Positions 1 through 10,792 of a stretch of DNA of 64,000 nt are shown piece by piece. The translations under genes and the position numbers were made by a program. The notes beneath the pieces were generated by a model. It worked only from the letters and a program-made list of their open reading frames with translations. It searched no databases and was not told the origin of the DNA. This stretch comes from Galerina marginata. Its lineage: Eukaryota; Basidiomycota; Agaricomycetes; Agaricales; Galerinaceae. Every line of letters starts with the position of its first letter. Position 1 is the first letter of the stretch. The stretch is from assembly GCA_023014335.1 (NCBI GenBank), contig JAECYW010000022.1, positions 1,211,391-1,275,390 on the forward strand, read 5' to 3'.

Positions 1-1
1 C

Positions 2-1243
2 GTAAAATTCGAACGAGCGAAGTTCTCGCTGCGCGACTTCGCGAAACAACAGCTGCAACAGCGAATGGTATTGCTCTCTGCGCTAAACACGCTCGGGCCT
101 CCCTCAGCGATGGGATCGGCGCATTCTGGTGCAGCAGCGTCGGTGTCTGGGTCAGGTTGTGCGCCTGCAGGCCTAAATACGACCGCGATTGCACCCGGAT
201 CGACATCAATAGCCACACTAGCACCAACATCGACGGGGGAAACGGCGAAAACGGCCACAACTACGCTTCCATTAACCACCGCGACGACTGCGACGCCAGC
301 TACAACGTCAATGACACTGACGAAAGCAGCCACAACATCGACGATGCAGCCACACCAAAGGGCGATTCCCGCGTCTGCGATAATGCAGGCGGCGACAGCG
401 GCCACCACCATGACGAATACATCGCCCGGCGCACATCTTCCCCAAACACCGCTGCACATACAGCTAAAAGCCATTTTCCAAGCCCAAGCCCAAGCCCAAG
501 CTCAGAAGAATCGACCATCCCCCGCGGAGGCGGCAGCTGCAGCGGTGGCAGTCGCTCAAGCAGTCGGGGTTCCCCCCTCTGATTCGGTACAGGCTTTACT
601 AGATTATCAGTTTGGGCGTCATCCGCCTCCGCCAGCACCGGAACAACGACCTGGACAATCGCTAAAAAACGCGCAAACCCCCAGTCAGACCGAGAAAGAG
701 CCACCAGGTCCTTCAAGACCCATCCCTACTTCCGCTTCCCCGCTAAGCTCTGGATCGAGCATGAGCATCGGATCTACATCGACGAGGGTTGGCGGGACGT
801 CGACTGCTGCGACCAGTATGACGCCTGGCCTCCCCCAAGAGGAGGAGGAGGGTGCCGTGGACGAGATCCAGAAAGCCGGAGGCCCGAAGTCGGGCTCGTC
901 GAAACCCCACGTACTCAAACGCAAAGCCTCGGACAGCCCAACGGGTGTTCATCCGGACGAGCCTAAACGCGTGAAGGCGAATGATTTTGCCTCCACCTCA
1001 GCCACGACCAACAAGAAGCCCAAAATCCCCGTCGCCATTTCCGTTCTTGCCCGGGCCTCCAACCCCACTAAATCCTCCGCCGATCCCGCTGATGCAGATA
1101 ACTCAGGCCTCTCGCCCGACGAGGAGAACACGTTCAAGGCCCTCCTCCAATCTATTAAGAAGGCGCTGCCGAGGAAGGAGGAGTTTCTTGACGAGTTTCC
1201 TGTGCGTACGAATGGGTCTTATTTTTATTTGCGTCGTGACTGA
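2..1243 (+). CDS. Thr/Ala/Ser-rich low-complexity coding region, 5' partial, possibly first exon of the zinc-cluster gene
   Basis: The frame is already open at the window edge and the first ATG in it is at 65, so the true start may lie outside. The product is low complexity: Thr/Ala-rich for about 120 residues, a run of AQ dipeptides followed by an Ala-rich helix-like stretch, Pro-rich linkers, a Glu patch, and two basic clusters (KRK and PKRVK) that could form a nuclear localisation signal. The reading stops at 1243. A donor GTGCGT at 1202 in phase 0 and an acceptor AAACTAG ending at 1599 would instead join it in frame to the next exon, giving one regulator of about 1290 residues. That intron would be 398 nt, long for such fungi, so two genes remain possible. 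No enzyme domain is visible. The region 1244-1599 holds nothing else I can support. Confidence 0.5.
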   Translation, partial: VKFERAKFSLRDFAKQQLQQRMVLLSALNTLGPPSAMGSAHSGAAASVSGSGCAPAGLNTTAIAPGSTSIATLAPTSTGETAKTATTTLPLTTATTATPATTSMTLTKAATTSTMQPHQRAIPASAIMQAATAATTMTNTSPGAHLPQTPLHIQLKAIFQAQAQAQAQKNRPSPAEAAAAAVAVAQAVGVPPSDSVQALLDYQFGRHPPPPAPEQRPGQSLKNAQTPSQTEKEPPGPSRPIPTSASPLSSGSSMSIGSTSTRVGGTSTAATSMTPGLPQEEEEGAVDEIQKAGGPKSGSSKPHVLKRKASDSPTGVHPDEPKRVKANDFASTSATTNKKPKIPVAISVLARASNPTKSSADPADADNSGLSPDEENTFKALLQSIKKALPRKEEFLDEFPVRTNGSYFYLRRD

Positions 1244-1599
1244 TGGTTCTTGTTTCTTCTTATCCCTTTTTCTGTTCGCCTCACACGTCTATGTATCGAA
1301 AATCGCGATTTCAACTTGAACACTCGAATAAATGCGTTTTATGTGCATTTACCCCTCGATTGACACTCCATGGACCGGCATTTACGATCTCCCGTATTGG
1401 GTGGGCGAATAACGTGCATAAATCGACCACCATCACGCATATATTCGTCGACCAACATACCTCATCCTTTCACGAACGTCCATTTAACACACCAACCAAC
1501 ATACATTCATTTCTTAACGGATGGATGTCGTTTAACGTGCTATATCATTGCCAACTACGCATATATCTCTCCGTCTACCCATTTTCCTCGATAAACTAG

Positions 1600-4359
1600 A
1601 CATGCGACCCGTGCAACCGCAGCAACAAACCGTGCATATTCCTCGCAGACATGGGATGCGGGGGCTGCCGCGTGCGACGTATCGCCTGTCCGCGCCAGCG
1701 GGAGTACTTCGCGCAATGCCTCACGTCCACCGCACACGGCGGGTGGGGGTACCTCCAATCTCCTCCTTCAGGTGTATCCGCCGACGTACCTGAAAACAGC
1801 GTAGCGAAAAGGGCCGACGCGAAGGACGGAACCGACCACGACTGGGACGCCGGGCACCAGAAGAACGATCTGGGCCTCACGCGTGCAGCCGCCGAGCAGG
1901 CTCTGAAGGTGCTGGGGATCAAGAAGCGGACGAGGAGGAGCAGCCCCAAGTGGCATTTGGGAGGTGGGGCGAAGGCGAAGTTGAAGGAGAAGAAGGAGGC
2001 GAAGCAGAAGAGCAGGAGTAGGGGTGACTCGGCGAGCGACGATGGGAGTGGGAGTGGAAGTGAGAGCGAGAGTGAGAGCGAGAGCGAGGCGTCTGATCCG
2101 TTGAAGACACCGCCGCCTAGGGCTGCGAAGTTGGCGTTGTTGGATAAACCGCCGCCGAAGAGGAGGGCTAGGCGGAAGCCCTGGGAGATTGCGAAGGATG
2201 CTCTGACAAATGGAACCAACGACTCTGGAGCCAGTGTGAAGACGGGCGGAACGATCATCGTGAAGCCGAGGGTTGGGACGGTGTCGGTGTCGGTGTCAAA
2301 GCCCAAGCCTGCGATGCCGGTGAAGGTGAAGGGGAAACCAGGGCGAAAACCAAAGCCAAAACCGACGCCGACCTCGCTTTCGAAATCAAACTCGCCATCC
2401 AAAACACCGAAAGTGACATCCATCTCTTCCTCCTTCTCGATCTCAGCGAAGGGGAAATCCTTCTCAACGAAGCCAATCTCAGTGGGTTCGACATCCTCCT
2501 CCGACTCGGACGATCTGATGGACTTTTTGTCGTCGTCGCCTTCTACACCTGAAGGATCTCCGTTCCGTGGACCTCGGGTTAATCTGCGCCAACTTTATAT
2601 GCGTCCACCTGAACCTGAGCACGACCCTGAGCGCGAGGCGTCTGGGACAGGCTCGGGATCCGCAGCGAGGAAAGGGAAAGGAAAAGAGAGAGAGAAAGAG
2701 GTCGGGGTGGGAAAGCGTGCGAGTCATGAGCCGTCGTACGACGAAGGGCATCGACCCATGGCGGCGCGGAGGCTGGTCGGCGGGGCTGGTCACAAGGTGG
2801 GCCTCGGTGTGGATATGTACGCGGACACGGATTCGGACGAAGTGTACTCGTCGGGTGTTTCTGATGAAACGAAGTCGCTCTTGCGCCGCTCTGGCTTGCC
2901 GCCTCGTCCCCGTCCAAAACAGCGCTCGATGACGCCGCCGACGCCTCTGAGCGACGTTCTGGCGGAGTTGATGGAGAAAGGCCATCTGATGAAGGAGGGA
3001 GAGTTTATGAGTGGGGGTGGGATGCAGTCTGCGGAGGCGGAGAGGACGCAGGAGGCGCGTGAAGAAGAAGAGGAAGAGGAGGAGGAGGAGGAGGAGGAAG
3101 AGAGAAGGGGGGAGGAGGTACCGATTGCTCTGGGAGTCGTGACTGGGGACGAGGCAGCGCGGATGTGGGCGGAAATGGAGGAGGAAGAGGCATCACAGCA
3201 GGTGGAAAAGGATGTGGACAGAGATGAGGAATTTCCAACAGCCTTGGGTTTCATGACTGGGAACGATGCGGCGCAGATGTGGGAGGAGATGGACGAGGAA
3301 GAGGCGTCACAGCAGGCGGAAGAGGGTGTAGAAGGCGGCGGCGGCGATCCAGAGCAGTTGGTCGACGTGGATATGGATGAAGAGCAGGGGGAGGGAAAGC
3401 ATGGGGGCGAGGACGACGGTGGCCCGCCCAGTGACCACGAGTTAGTCGCCAACAGCGATGTTGAACAGCTGTACACTGCTCTCGACGAGAAGGACGCCCA
3501 TATAGCTCGCCTGGAAGCTCGTATCAAGGAGCTGGAGGAGCATTCAGCGAAGTTGACATGTTCGCAGGCGTCTGGGTCTGGATCGAAGCTGAATGGGCGT
3601 GACTCGGACACCCGTGTCAATGAGCCAAGTGATAATGAGGATAATGAGCAAAGCCCCAACGGCATCGCTCCGCCCCGAGGAACGCTTCAACTCAAGGAGG
3701 CACTCGAGCAGGAGAAGGTGGAAAATGCGTGGCTTGCGGAGGAGGTGGTCAAGTGGAAAGAACGCTTGGTCGGTGTGTATCTGTTTATTTTCCTCGTTTT
3801 CGCCTTGATCGTACTATCGCAACAAAAAATCTAATTCTTCTTAATCCATTTAGACACTCTCGAAGCCCATCAAAAGCTAATGCACTTCCGGGTCGCCTTC
3901 CTCGCTCAGCTTGGGCTGTACACGAGCACTCTGCGAACGCACGAGCGGAGGCTGCGGGAGGAGCAGGGGGCGGACACGGAGGATATGGCGGCAGCGATCG
4001 GGAGGCTCCAAGGCGCGGTGGACGAGGAGGTTATACGGGAGGAAGAGGCGTCGGGCACGACGGCTCGAGATGCGAAGAGGGACGTGGGTGGGTCGAGCGC
4101 GAGTACGACTGGGGTCGAGGTCGAGAAAGTCGATGGGATTAACGGGAAGGGGAAAAGGCGAATGCGCGAGGAAGATATGGGTGGAGACATTAATGACTTT
4201 GATTATCCGCAAGCGCAGTCGACGTCTTCCGCTCAACATACTCGCCTGCATTCTGGCCATGAAAGATACGAGTCGGTTTCGCGTTCCAACCCTCACAATA
4301 ATAATGCTGAGGAGAGAGGAGAGGGGCCGTCGAGTTTGAAGAGGGTGAGGATTGGGTGA
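1600..4359 (+). CDS. Zn2Cys6-like zinc-cluster, coiled-coil, acidic nuclear protein
   Basis: Exons are 1600-3772 and 3854-4359. The 81-nt intron (GTGTGT...TTTAG) splits one GAC codon and restores frame. Right after the acceptor at 1599 come CDPCNRSNKPC and CGGCRVRRIAC, that is C-x2-C-x6-C-x7-C-x2-C-x6-C, the GAL4-type spacing. The basic residues sit in the second half, as in a basidiomycete-expanded variant. Then follow long Lys/Ser-rich and SESESE segments, acidic patches, two imperfect copies of a block ending in WxEMxEEEASQQ (about 3130-3210 and 3230-3320), and a coiled coil (LYTALDEKDAHIARLEARIK, 3472-3531). The C-terminus is charged and ends with KRVRIG before TGA. The cluster suggests DNA binding in the nucleus; targets are unknown. 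It needs an upstream exon for its start: either the preceding coding region or an unseen small exon. Confidence 0.65.
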
Positions 4360-4589
4360 TTTTGGTTGATCGTTTTGGATCTGGTCGATTGTTTTACATA
4401 CATAGGGATGAAGAGATTTATTTTTCTTTTGCTTCGCATCTGCATATGTAGTGTAGGTAAATTTTATGATAGACATTGATTACACCTCGCCGTTGTGTGG
4501 TTATTTACATAGAGCGTGAGGGTGCCGAGCCTGATGGGTTCGCGCATCCACCAGCTGTTCTGTGTGTTCTAGATACAATGAAATGCACA

Positions 4590-4900
4590 TCCTGATCAAC
4601 CAAATGACTGGTTTATAATGGCATTAAAACAACCTAACATGAGCCAAAGATAGGCTGGAAATCAACCAGAGAGCGGTTGAACTGATGTGACAGAAATTCA
4701 ACCTACGGCTGACTGAAAACCAGCTGAATCAACCTCATTTCTCGATAGGATGCTTTTGGCCATATTAGATTGAAATGCATCCTATGACGACCAACCTATC
4801 TCTAGTTAAAATTCAACCCTATTCCATTGAAATTCAACCTAACCTCCGCTTGGTATCAACGCAAGCTAGGTTGAATGTTAGGTTGGTTTTCAACCTTCCC
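4590..4900. repeat. AT-rich block built from the word CAACCTA and its complement
   Basis: Exact CAACCTA occurs at 4630, 4699, 4792 and 4835, and the complement TAGGTTG at 4867 and 4879, with many one-off variants (ATTCAACC three times). A second inverted pair is ATAGGATGC near 4746 and GCATCCTAT near 4777. There is no regular period and no open frame. The block abuts the 3' end of the minus-strand gene at 4903. It resembles a decayed subterminal-repeat MITE, but I cannot see clear ends. Confidence 0.6.
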
Positions 4901-4902
4901 GA

Positions 4903-5711
4903 TTACCACAGTGACACAATGCGTGACTGTTCTTTTTTAACGAGTGACAGGAAGTCCGCCCAATCCCTATCTTTAATGTAGCTCAATTTCGACGCATGCA
5001 GATTTCCGTCTGCATCGTCCACCACAACGCGAAGCTTAAAGTCGTCAATAGTGGGATTCTTGTTCTGCATGGACGATTTGACGACGGCGAGAGCGGAATT
5101 CTGTGCATCCTGTAGATTGAAGGACAGAAATCCGTCGTATGCAATGGTTATTTCGATGAATTTTCTTGCATACCTTGTAAGACCGAGGGGCTGGCACTAC
5201 TCCGCAAAATTTTGCCCAATTATTGAGTGGGTGTCTGTACTCAAATACCACAAGGTCGGTCATTTGGAGATGTGTCACCGGTCGGAACTCAAAATCATCC
5301 TTTATCAGAAGTAGATCGTCACCATTTGTGACACTTTGCGTCCAGAGACGAGGCACGATATTTGCCCATACTACCTTTCCACCTGCAGACTTTGGTGAAC
5401 ATGAAATTTGCAGCGAATAGTCTTCAATTGCGGGCTTTCCGTCAAAGTGCGCTCCTAGAAGCTCTATCGCAAGCACAAGTGTCTCCTGGGTATTGCCAAA
5501 GGTAGATTGAGATCTGTAAGAAGGTGAATATATATCGGCCTCTGTGTGTTCTCACCTCATAAGATTGAAGAAGAGGAACGACAACGCGATGATCGACTAG
5601 ATCGCTGTTTGTAGCAGAGATAAGAACTCTAGACAGCGATGTCGACGGATCATGTGATCCTCCAGGCTGAGGGTCGCGTCCATCACCTTCAGCTGCTTTC
5701 GAGGAGGCCAT
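4903..5711 (-). CDS. Gene A: two-module protein of a lineage-specific family
   Basis: Model: exons 5711-5556, 5485-5174 and 5109-4903, introns of 70 and 64 nt (GTGAGA...CCCAG and GTATGC...TACAG), both phase 0, 224 residues. The start is ATG at 5711. The product has two similar modules. Module 1 has a beta-hairpin (RVLISATNSDLVDHRVVVPL), SYE at the splice site, a helix (ETLVLAIELL), then WANIVPRLWTQSVTNGDDLLL. Module 2 has LVVFEYRH...VVPAPRSYK at the splice site, a helix, then a W...L block ending LSLVKKEQ. Strand-strand-helix-strand order suggests a ubiquitin/PB1-like beta-grasp fold (inference). It is the closest relative of gene C (8342-9204), including roughly 200 bp of promoter. TAAATATAAC about 100 nt upstream could be the TATA box. 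I do not recognise a named family or function. Confidence 0.72.
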
Positions 5712-6130
5712 GATAGTCAAAAGCAGATAGTGGTATCTCCCTTTGGTGGTGATTGTTGCTGAAGTACAAAAATAAGCGCCGAGAAAGTCCTATCGATCGC
5801 ACTCTCACGGTTATATTTAGAGTGTCGCCCATTTTATCGATCAGCCTCTCTCGAAAGTCGAGAATTGTTGTAGGCTATACATAGACTTCCCGAGCGAGAC
5901 GGTCAAATTAACATTCGGACTAATTAATCCTTATAATTTGATCTCTAGAGGTCGGCCATGGCTCATTGGCTTTGAAGTCACAGAGTTTATTTGACAAAAC
6001 TTCTTATCATGTAGTCGTTAGACTGATTATACTAGAGGAGCCTCTTTGTGTGACCGAAGACATAGACACCATGGTGCTGTCATATTGTAGGGAAGTTACA
6101 TTCAGGTTGTTCTACCCCACAATGGAATGA
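5712..6130. other. Intergenic: promoter side of gene A and 3' side of gene B
   Basis: The first 200 bp (5712-5930) are similar to the region upstream of gene C (9205-9429), including CAAGCGCCGAGAA-like and GGCTATACAT blocks, so the promoter was duplicated with the gene. The stretch near 5955-5965 (CATTGGCTTTGAAGT) matches 10495-10515 upstream of C and acts as an empty-site reference for the insertion at 9430-10482. No gene seen. Confidence 0.55.
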
Positions 6131-6136
6131 CTCTGC

Positions 6137-7499
6137 CTAGAAATCTTTGACCCATATTTCGACTGTCGAATACTGGTCCTTGGCCTCATTCAAGAGGGCT
6201 AGCCACCCTGCCCCAATGTTAGGATCTATTGCGACCCAATTATGTACGGTCCCCTTTTCAGCGTCGTTTTTGGTTCTGATATATTGAAGATGCACAAGCG
6301 TGCGTGAGTTCGAAATGCTTCGTGGAAACGAAGCGGGGCGCAAACTCCGTTTGCGTGGTGGTTCGAGGGGATCCTAAGGAAGGTGGGTGGTAGTCAGTAG
6401 ATAAATTGATAATAAATGTATTTCGATGCGAGAGACGAGGGCGATACGATGGGGAGCGATCCGAGACGATACCAAACGACGTTTCTATCGTAGAAACCGA
6501 GCCGTAAGGTGCTAACGATTGTGGGGTGAGAAGAACGTCGTATTCAACTGAGGATCTACTACACAAGACTCCGTATTTAAAGTCTACGTAGAGATCAAGA
6601 TGGGGAAATGGAAATTTTATGAAACAAAAAGAAAAGCAGACATTTAGTCAGTGAAATGAAGAAATGGAAGGAAGATACCTTCGGAATGGGTGGTAGGAAG
6701 GGAAAAGTCGGTCATCAAACGAGGGAAATGTTTCAGAAATGATCGACAATGTGGCGCATCGCGAACGCGTACAAAAAGGGAACGAAATATGAAATAAGAA
6801 TTTACCTAACATGCGGGCTGATACCGGGTGCAATAATGGGGTTTTCGGGCGCAGACAGAGGGGAACCCTCACAATATAACCGGACAGTTTTAGCTGACGG
6901 GATGTTATATTTCGCAATAGCCATGACCTTCGTACGCTAGACTTCGGTTGAGTCAAAGAAAATAAGTAAGGAGAAGTTTGAAATCCCTTACTTGATAGGT
7001 TTTTGGAAGGAGGACACGGACATACTTTGAGTCGACGTGGCCGACTATCTGTCTATTACTGATGAGGGTACCGACAACTGAAGAAACTTCTGTCTGGGAT
7101 TCTGACGCTTTGCTGGCCAGGCGTAGGTGGTCTCCGTCTTTTACAACTTCGTCCCAAAATTCAGGAATAATTCTCGCCCATACAAAATTCCCACTGGGTT
7201 CTTTCATGCGGTACTTTAGAGACATACCACCAGATATGTCCGGCCTCGTGCTGTCGCTATTCTCGGCGAAAATTTGGAGAGCGATGGTCATCGCGGCCTA
7301 TCATTTTATTAGTTCGTTCATTTAGGTGTCTGTGGTAGCAAAGAAAAACTTCATAGGACTTTGGAATTGGCACCACGACATAGTCCTCCACCTGGTCCTC
7401 GCCTACCACCGAAATGAGAATTTTTCCCGATGGCACCGTGTTATCATAGAGTGTTCGCAGATCCTGGCCGATTGACAGGTCTTTTCCGGGTTGGTTCAT
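6137..7499 (-). pseudogene. Gene B: family member disrupted in exon 3 by a 589-bp insertion
   Basis: Exon 1 is 7499-7350 (ATG at 7499), exon 2 is 7297-6992 and exon 3 starts at 6936. Introns are phase 0 at SYE and TYQ as in the relatives; the first donor is the weak GTTTTT. Module 1 is complete, with WARIIPEFWDEVVKDGDHLRL. In exon 3 the frame reads to ...KTVRLY and then enters foreign sequence, ending at a TAA at 6802-6804. The missing remainder (RTKNDAEKGTVHNW...NIGAGW...YSTVEI, stop at 6137) lies beyond the insertion and is in frame once the insert is taken out. Gene D (15400-16190) has no insert and shows the original continuity. Unless the insert is spliced out, the protein lacks most of module 2. 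B and D also share their promoters. Confidence 0.75.
6285..6873. mobile_element. Probable solo LTR inserted in gene B
   Basis: The 589-bp insert has TG...CA ends (on the minus strand TGTGAGGGTT...CATCTTCA) and is flanked by ATAT at 6281-6284 and 6874-6877, a 4-bp target-site duplication. It is absent at the same codon of the paralogue at about 15570. It has no coding capacity, a TTTAAATA box near 6575 and an AATAAA-like signal near 6412. TG/CA ends, size and short duplication fit a solo LTR left after recombination. The orientation and superfamily are not resolved. Confidence 0.7.
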
Positions 7500-8341
7500 C
7501 GGTGTCGTAGTTGGAAGCTCGCTATGTCACAGACTGGTGTGGGCGTTCTCGATGGTGGGTGTTTAATGATAAGATATGCGCCCGAGGAACCTGGGTCCTT
7601 TGACGACTATATTTAACCCACAGACTCACACGTGGCTATCACTGTTGAAAGTGCGATGCAATGGCTAGCAGTGATCAGACGATTCACCTTGGCATTGCAA
7701 TTTGCAAGTGCCGACTCCGACTGGGATTTCGATTAAGAGAAAATAAAATAACGGCGGCTTAAACTAGATCGGGCCTGATCTGTTGGTACCCTTCTTGGGA
7801 TCGAGTTGGAAGAGAGCAGGAGGGTAATGAACAAAATGAGGACTGAAATCCCGTTTTCTTTTGTTGACTTTTGAATATTTAAAGTGGTTAATGTATCTAC
7901 GCTGATCAGACGGATTTCTTACTCCTATTCATCGTAAATCTGGCAGTAACTGAGTAGCTCGTTTAATTTCTCCCAGCCGCCTTTCTCGAACGCCGACACA
8001 ATTTTGCAGAACGATGTTAAGAAATTACAACTTTCTGAGGCGAAAACCTGTGCTGATCACTCCTATCCCTAAAGACACCACTCTTCCACTCAGGATCTTA
8101 CGTGTCCTCCATACACCATTTAGTAAATCACTAATTCTCTTCTTAAATAGCAATCCTGCGAAAAACTATGCCGAGAAATGTTTCAGTGCGCTTTTTATTA
8201 TTGAACTTGCTTGCCAGCTTCAAACTATGGACTCGAGTACATAGAAACTGCTTTGACCGGATTGACTTCAGCGTTAGGCATTGTCGACGACCTTCATCCA
8301 GCAAAAAAGGTTCTTTAAGCGAGCGCATTAACAGAATTCTA
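7500..8341. other. Intergenic: gene B promoter and duplicated non-coding blocks
   Basis: 7500-7640 matches 16191-16335 upstream of gene D, including CTGGGTCCTTTGACGACTAT; on the minus strand this contains a TTAAATATAG TATA-like box. 7735-7900 is similar to 10522-10700. 7965-8060 resembles the intron-end-like units at 11470-11560 and 11640-11740. No gene is visible. Confidence 0.5.
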
Positions 8342-9204
8342 TTAACCAATGAGCACAGAAATCTCCCAGACAAACGACTTAACAGCCAGGCTCACCTCGA
8401 CCTCAGACACTCTGAACCAGATGTAGGAATGCTCTTTCTTGATCGCTGCTAGGACCTTCATCCAATCCGCGTCGTTTATATGGTCCAAGCGCGACACTGC
8501 CCACCCACCATACGCAGGAACGAGTGCTTTCACAACGATATCATCTACGGTGGGATCCTTGTTGCTCAAGAACTGCTTGACAAGTGGCAAAGCGCTGATT
8601 TTCGTGTCCTAATAAAATAAGCCAGCATTAGTGCTGAGCGGGATTAACGAGTCAACGTGATTGCATACCTTGTAAGACGACTGGATAAGAGAGATCCCAC
8701 AATATATTATAGCCTGCGGTGGCTTGCGTTCAAATTCAAAGGTAACGAGGTCTGCGGATGAGCCGGCCGGTTCGGAATCGGCTCCGACCTTGACCAAGCG
8801 AAGCTCGTCGCCACTTGCAACGACTTGCTTCCATAGACGAGGCATAATGTCTGCCCACGCCAGCTTTCCAGTTGTAGATCTCATCCCGTTTTGTAGAGAG
8901 AGCTCATCAGACCCTGTAACGTCATTGACGACAACATACTTTTTGCGGTATTCAGTCGCGAGTGCAAGTGTTTCCTGTGTATCGTTTATTGTGAAAGGTG
9001 AATCCATTGGACAGATGTCAGCGTGTATTGACCACGCACCTCATATGAATGAAGAAGCGGAAGAACGACGCGACGATCGACAAGATCGCTGCCTGTTACA
9101 GTGATCAGAATCCTGGCTGGAACTGAGATGGATGCCGCTGGACGCTGTGAGTCTTCTGGCCAGCGGTCGTGACCGTCAGGCGCTCCTGACAGAAAAACAG
9201 ACAT
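8342..9204 (-). CDS. Gene C: two-module protein of the same family as gene A
   Basis: Model: exons 9204-9040, 8974-8669 and 8608-8342; introns of 65 and 60 nt (GTGCGT...CACAG, GTATGC...ATTAG), both phase 0; 245 residues from ATG at 9204. Module 1: RILITVTGSDLVDRRVVLPL, SYE at the splice site, helix ETLALATEYRKKY, then WADIMPRLWKQVVASGDELRL. Module 2: LVTFEFERKP...QSSYK at the splice site, helix ISALPLVKQFL, then GGWAVSRLDHINDADWMKVL. Another GTGAGC donor at VSEVE near the end could start a fourth exon, which would replace the last residues up to the stop at 8342. Function is unknown. This is the best preserved A-type copy. Confidence 0.72.
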
Positions 9205-9429
9205 ATTAAAATGTGGATAGTTGTATCTTCCTTTCGTGATGGTGGTTAACGGTAAAGTGACGAAAACAAGCGCCGAGAACTGGCGGAAAGTCTTATTGAT
9301 AGCATTCTCACGGTTAAATTTGGAGTATCCCCAATTTCATCAACCAGCCATTCTCGAAAGTCGGGAATGGCTGTAGGCTATACATGGATTGTACTAGCGA
9401 AATGGGAAAATCAACATTCGGAAGTAATG

Positions 9430-10482
9430 CCCAGTGAAAAACGCCTCGAGTAGGATCGAGTGGAGTCGTGTGATATCGTGTGCCATCAATCCAGTCTACA
9501 GCATTCGATGTTGTCCGAAAAGTGAGAATGGCTTGAGGAATTTTCGTATCATTTCGAGCCAACTCGTGTGGTATCGATTAAATTTATCGCAAAACTACCC
9601 TGCTCGATTTGGCTCGACTATGATTAGAGCCTTCTCGAGTCCCTTCGACTATGATTGATTCTAAAACCATTCAAATTTGCTCGATCCCAGTCGACGTGGC
9701 TCAATGAATTATGTGGTTCTATGGGGTGAAATAGAGTGCATTCAAGTTTAATAATACAGAGCCTTAAAACTACCTAGTCTACTAAAACACCCCTTTCCTG
9801 TCCTCTGAGCCGAGTCCCTCGTAGAAACCACTGATATGCTACAAGTGGTAGTGGTGACAGACAAACAGAAAGCGATGTCATAGGTCATGAAGAAAGGGGA
9901 ATAGAGAACACCCGCAAGTAGCGCACCTCGCAATTTTTGTAGACTGACGTAGTCACCACCAAGGAGGTAACCAAACATGACACGAAGGGTGCTACAGAAG
10001 GTAATAAGCATCCTATCTGAGCGGCAAGAATAAATGACGTACCTGCATCCACCCCAACAGACTTGTTCGCCTTCGCACCACAGAATACTGACATGAATGA
10101 CTTCAAAAGGAATGACCGTACGATAGGGTGATGACTTACAATATTGGGGCCAGGATTTCTACGAAGCCGATAGGGAGACTGGAAGGTGGTGGTGAGGCCG
10201 AGACGTGGTCAGGCTACTAGAAGGTGGGGGAATTAGTATTGAATGTGGTGGTGGTGGTGGTGGTAAGTACGTGGCGATGGAAGAAGTTGAAGTTGAACTT
10301 TGCGAGCGCGAAAATTATTCAAGAACCCATGGTTTGTAAGCGCATTCCACGCCTTTCCAAGGCGTGCCAAGACTGAAAGCTCTGATGAGATTGTCCGCCA
10401 CTCGAAGACGCTCGAAGTTCCTGGGAAAGGCCTCGATGGCACTCAATTTCAGACAATCTGACTCGAGGCGTTTTTCACTGGG
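9430..10482. mobile_element. Nonautonomous DNA-transposon-like element with perfect 21-bp TIRs
   Basis: 9430-9450 reads CCCAGTGAAAAACGCCTCGA plus G, and 10462-10482 is its exact reverse complement. Left flank ends ...AAGTAATG and right flank begins ATTAATGC, so a short TAATG-like duplication is possible but not clean. The flanks are homologous to the uninterrupted region upstream of gene A (about 5905-5975), which supports insertion. The left interior (9450-9660) is full of CTCGA, TCGAGT and CGACTATGATT words. The middle has short minus-strand open stretches with hydrophobic residues (9748-10106) that I cannot assign. A (GGT)n run lies near 10248-10263. Confidence 0.65.
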
Positions 10483-10521
10483 ATTAATGCATAATGGCCC
10501 ATTGGCCTTGAAGTGAGTTCA

Positions 10522-10700
10522 CTGCAACGATTAAGAAAAAATAAAATAACGGTGTGCAGGTCGAGCTTGAAATATTAATGTGAATACCCCTACCTTGGGG
10601 GTGAGTTGGAAGGTAGAGTAAGTAGGAAGGATGGTAACGAACGATGTGAAGACCAGACTTCCTAATTTTTCTCAAGGCCTGGAAATAGTTAAAGAGGTTA
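10522..10700. repeat. Duplicated non-coding block, partner at 7735-7900
   Basis: Both start GATTAAGA-AAAATAAAATAACGG and continue with a shared GAGTTGGAAG...GGATGGTAACGAAC-like stretch and a final GTTAAAG/GGTTA motif. The identity looks moderate with several indels. It marks the same segmental duplication that produced genes A to D. Confidence 0.5.
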
Positions 10701-10792
10701 GAGACAGGGTCGTTCCAAGATCGTTTTGAATCTGAAAGCCGACGGTACACAAGACCAAATAGAGCGTAATCGATTTTTGCTTCTGGACGTCG

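Noticed and set aside
157..952. Overlapping open frames on both strands
   Set aside because: Shadows of a codon-biased low-complexity coding region; Asp/His- or Leu-rich with no features.
1596..3665. Long minus-strand frames opposite the zinc-cluster gene
   Set aside because: Ser/Phe/Leu-rich mirror images of the acidic and Lys/Ser repeats; no splice sites or domains.
4590..4900. Interstitial telomere made of CAACCTA
   Set aside because: Not tandem, both orientations mixed, and the word is not the fungal TTAGGG repeat.
9748..10106. Membrane protein gene inside the TIR element
   Set aside because: Two short overlapping hydrophobic frames without start context, splice logic or family resemblance.
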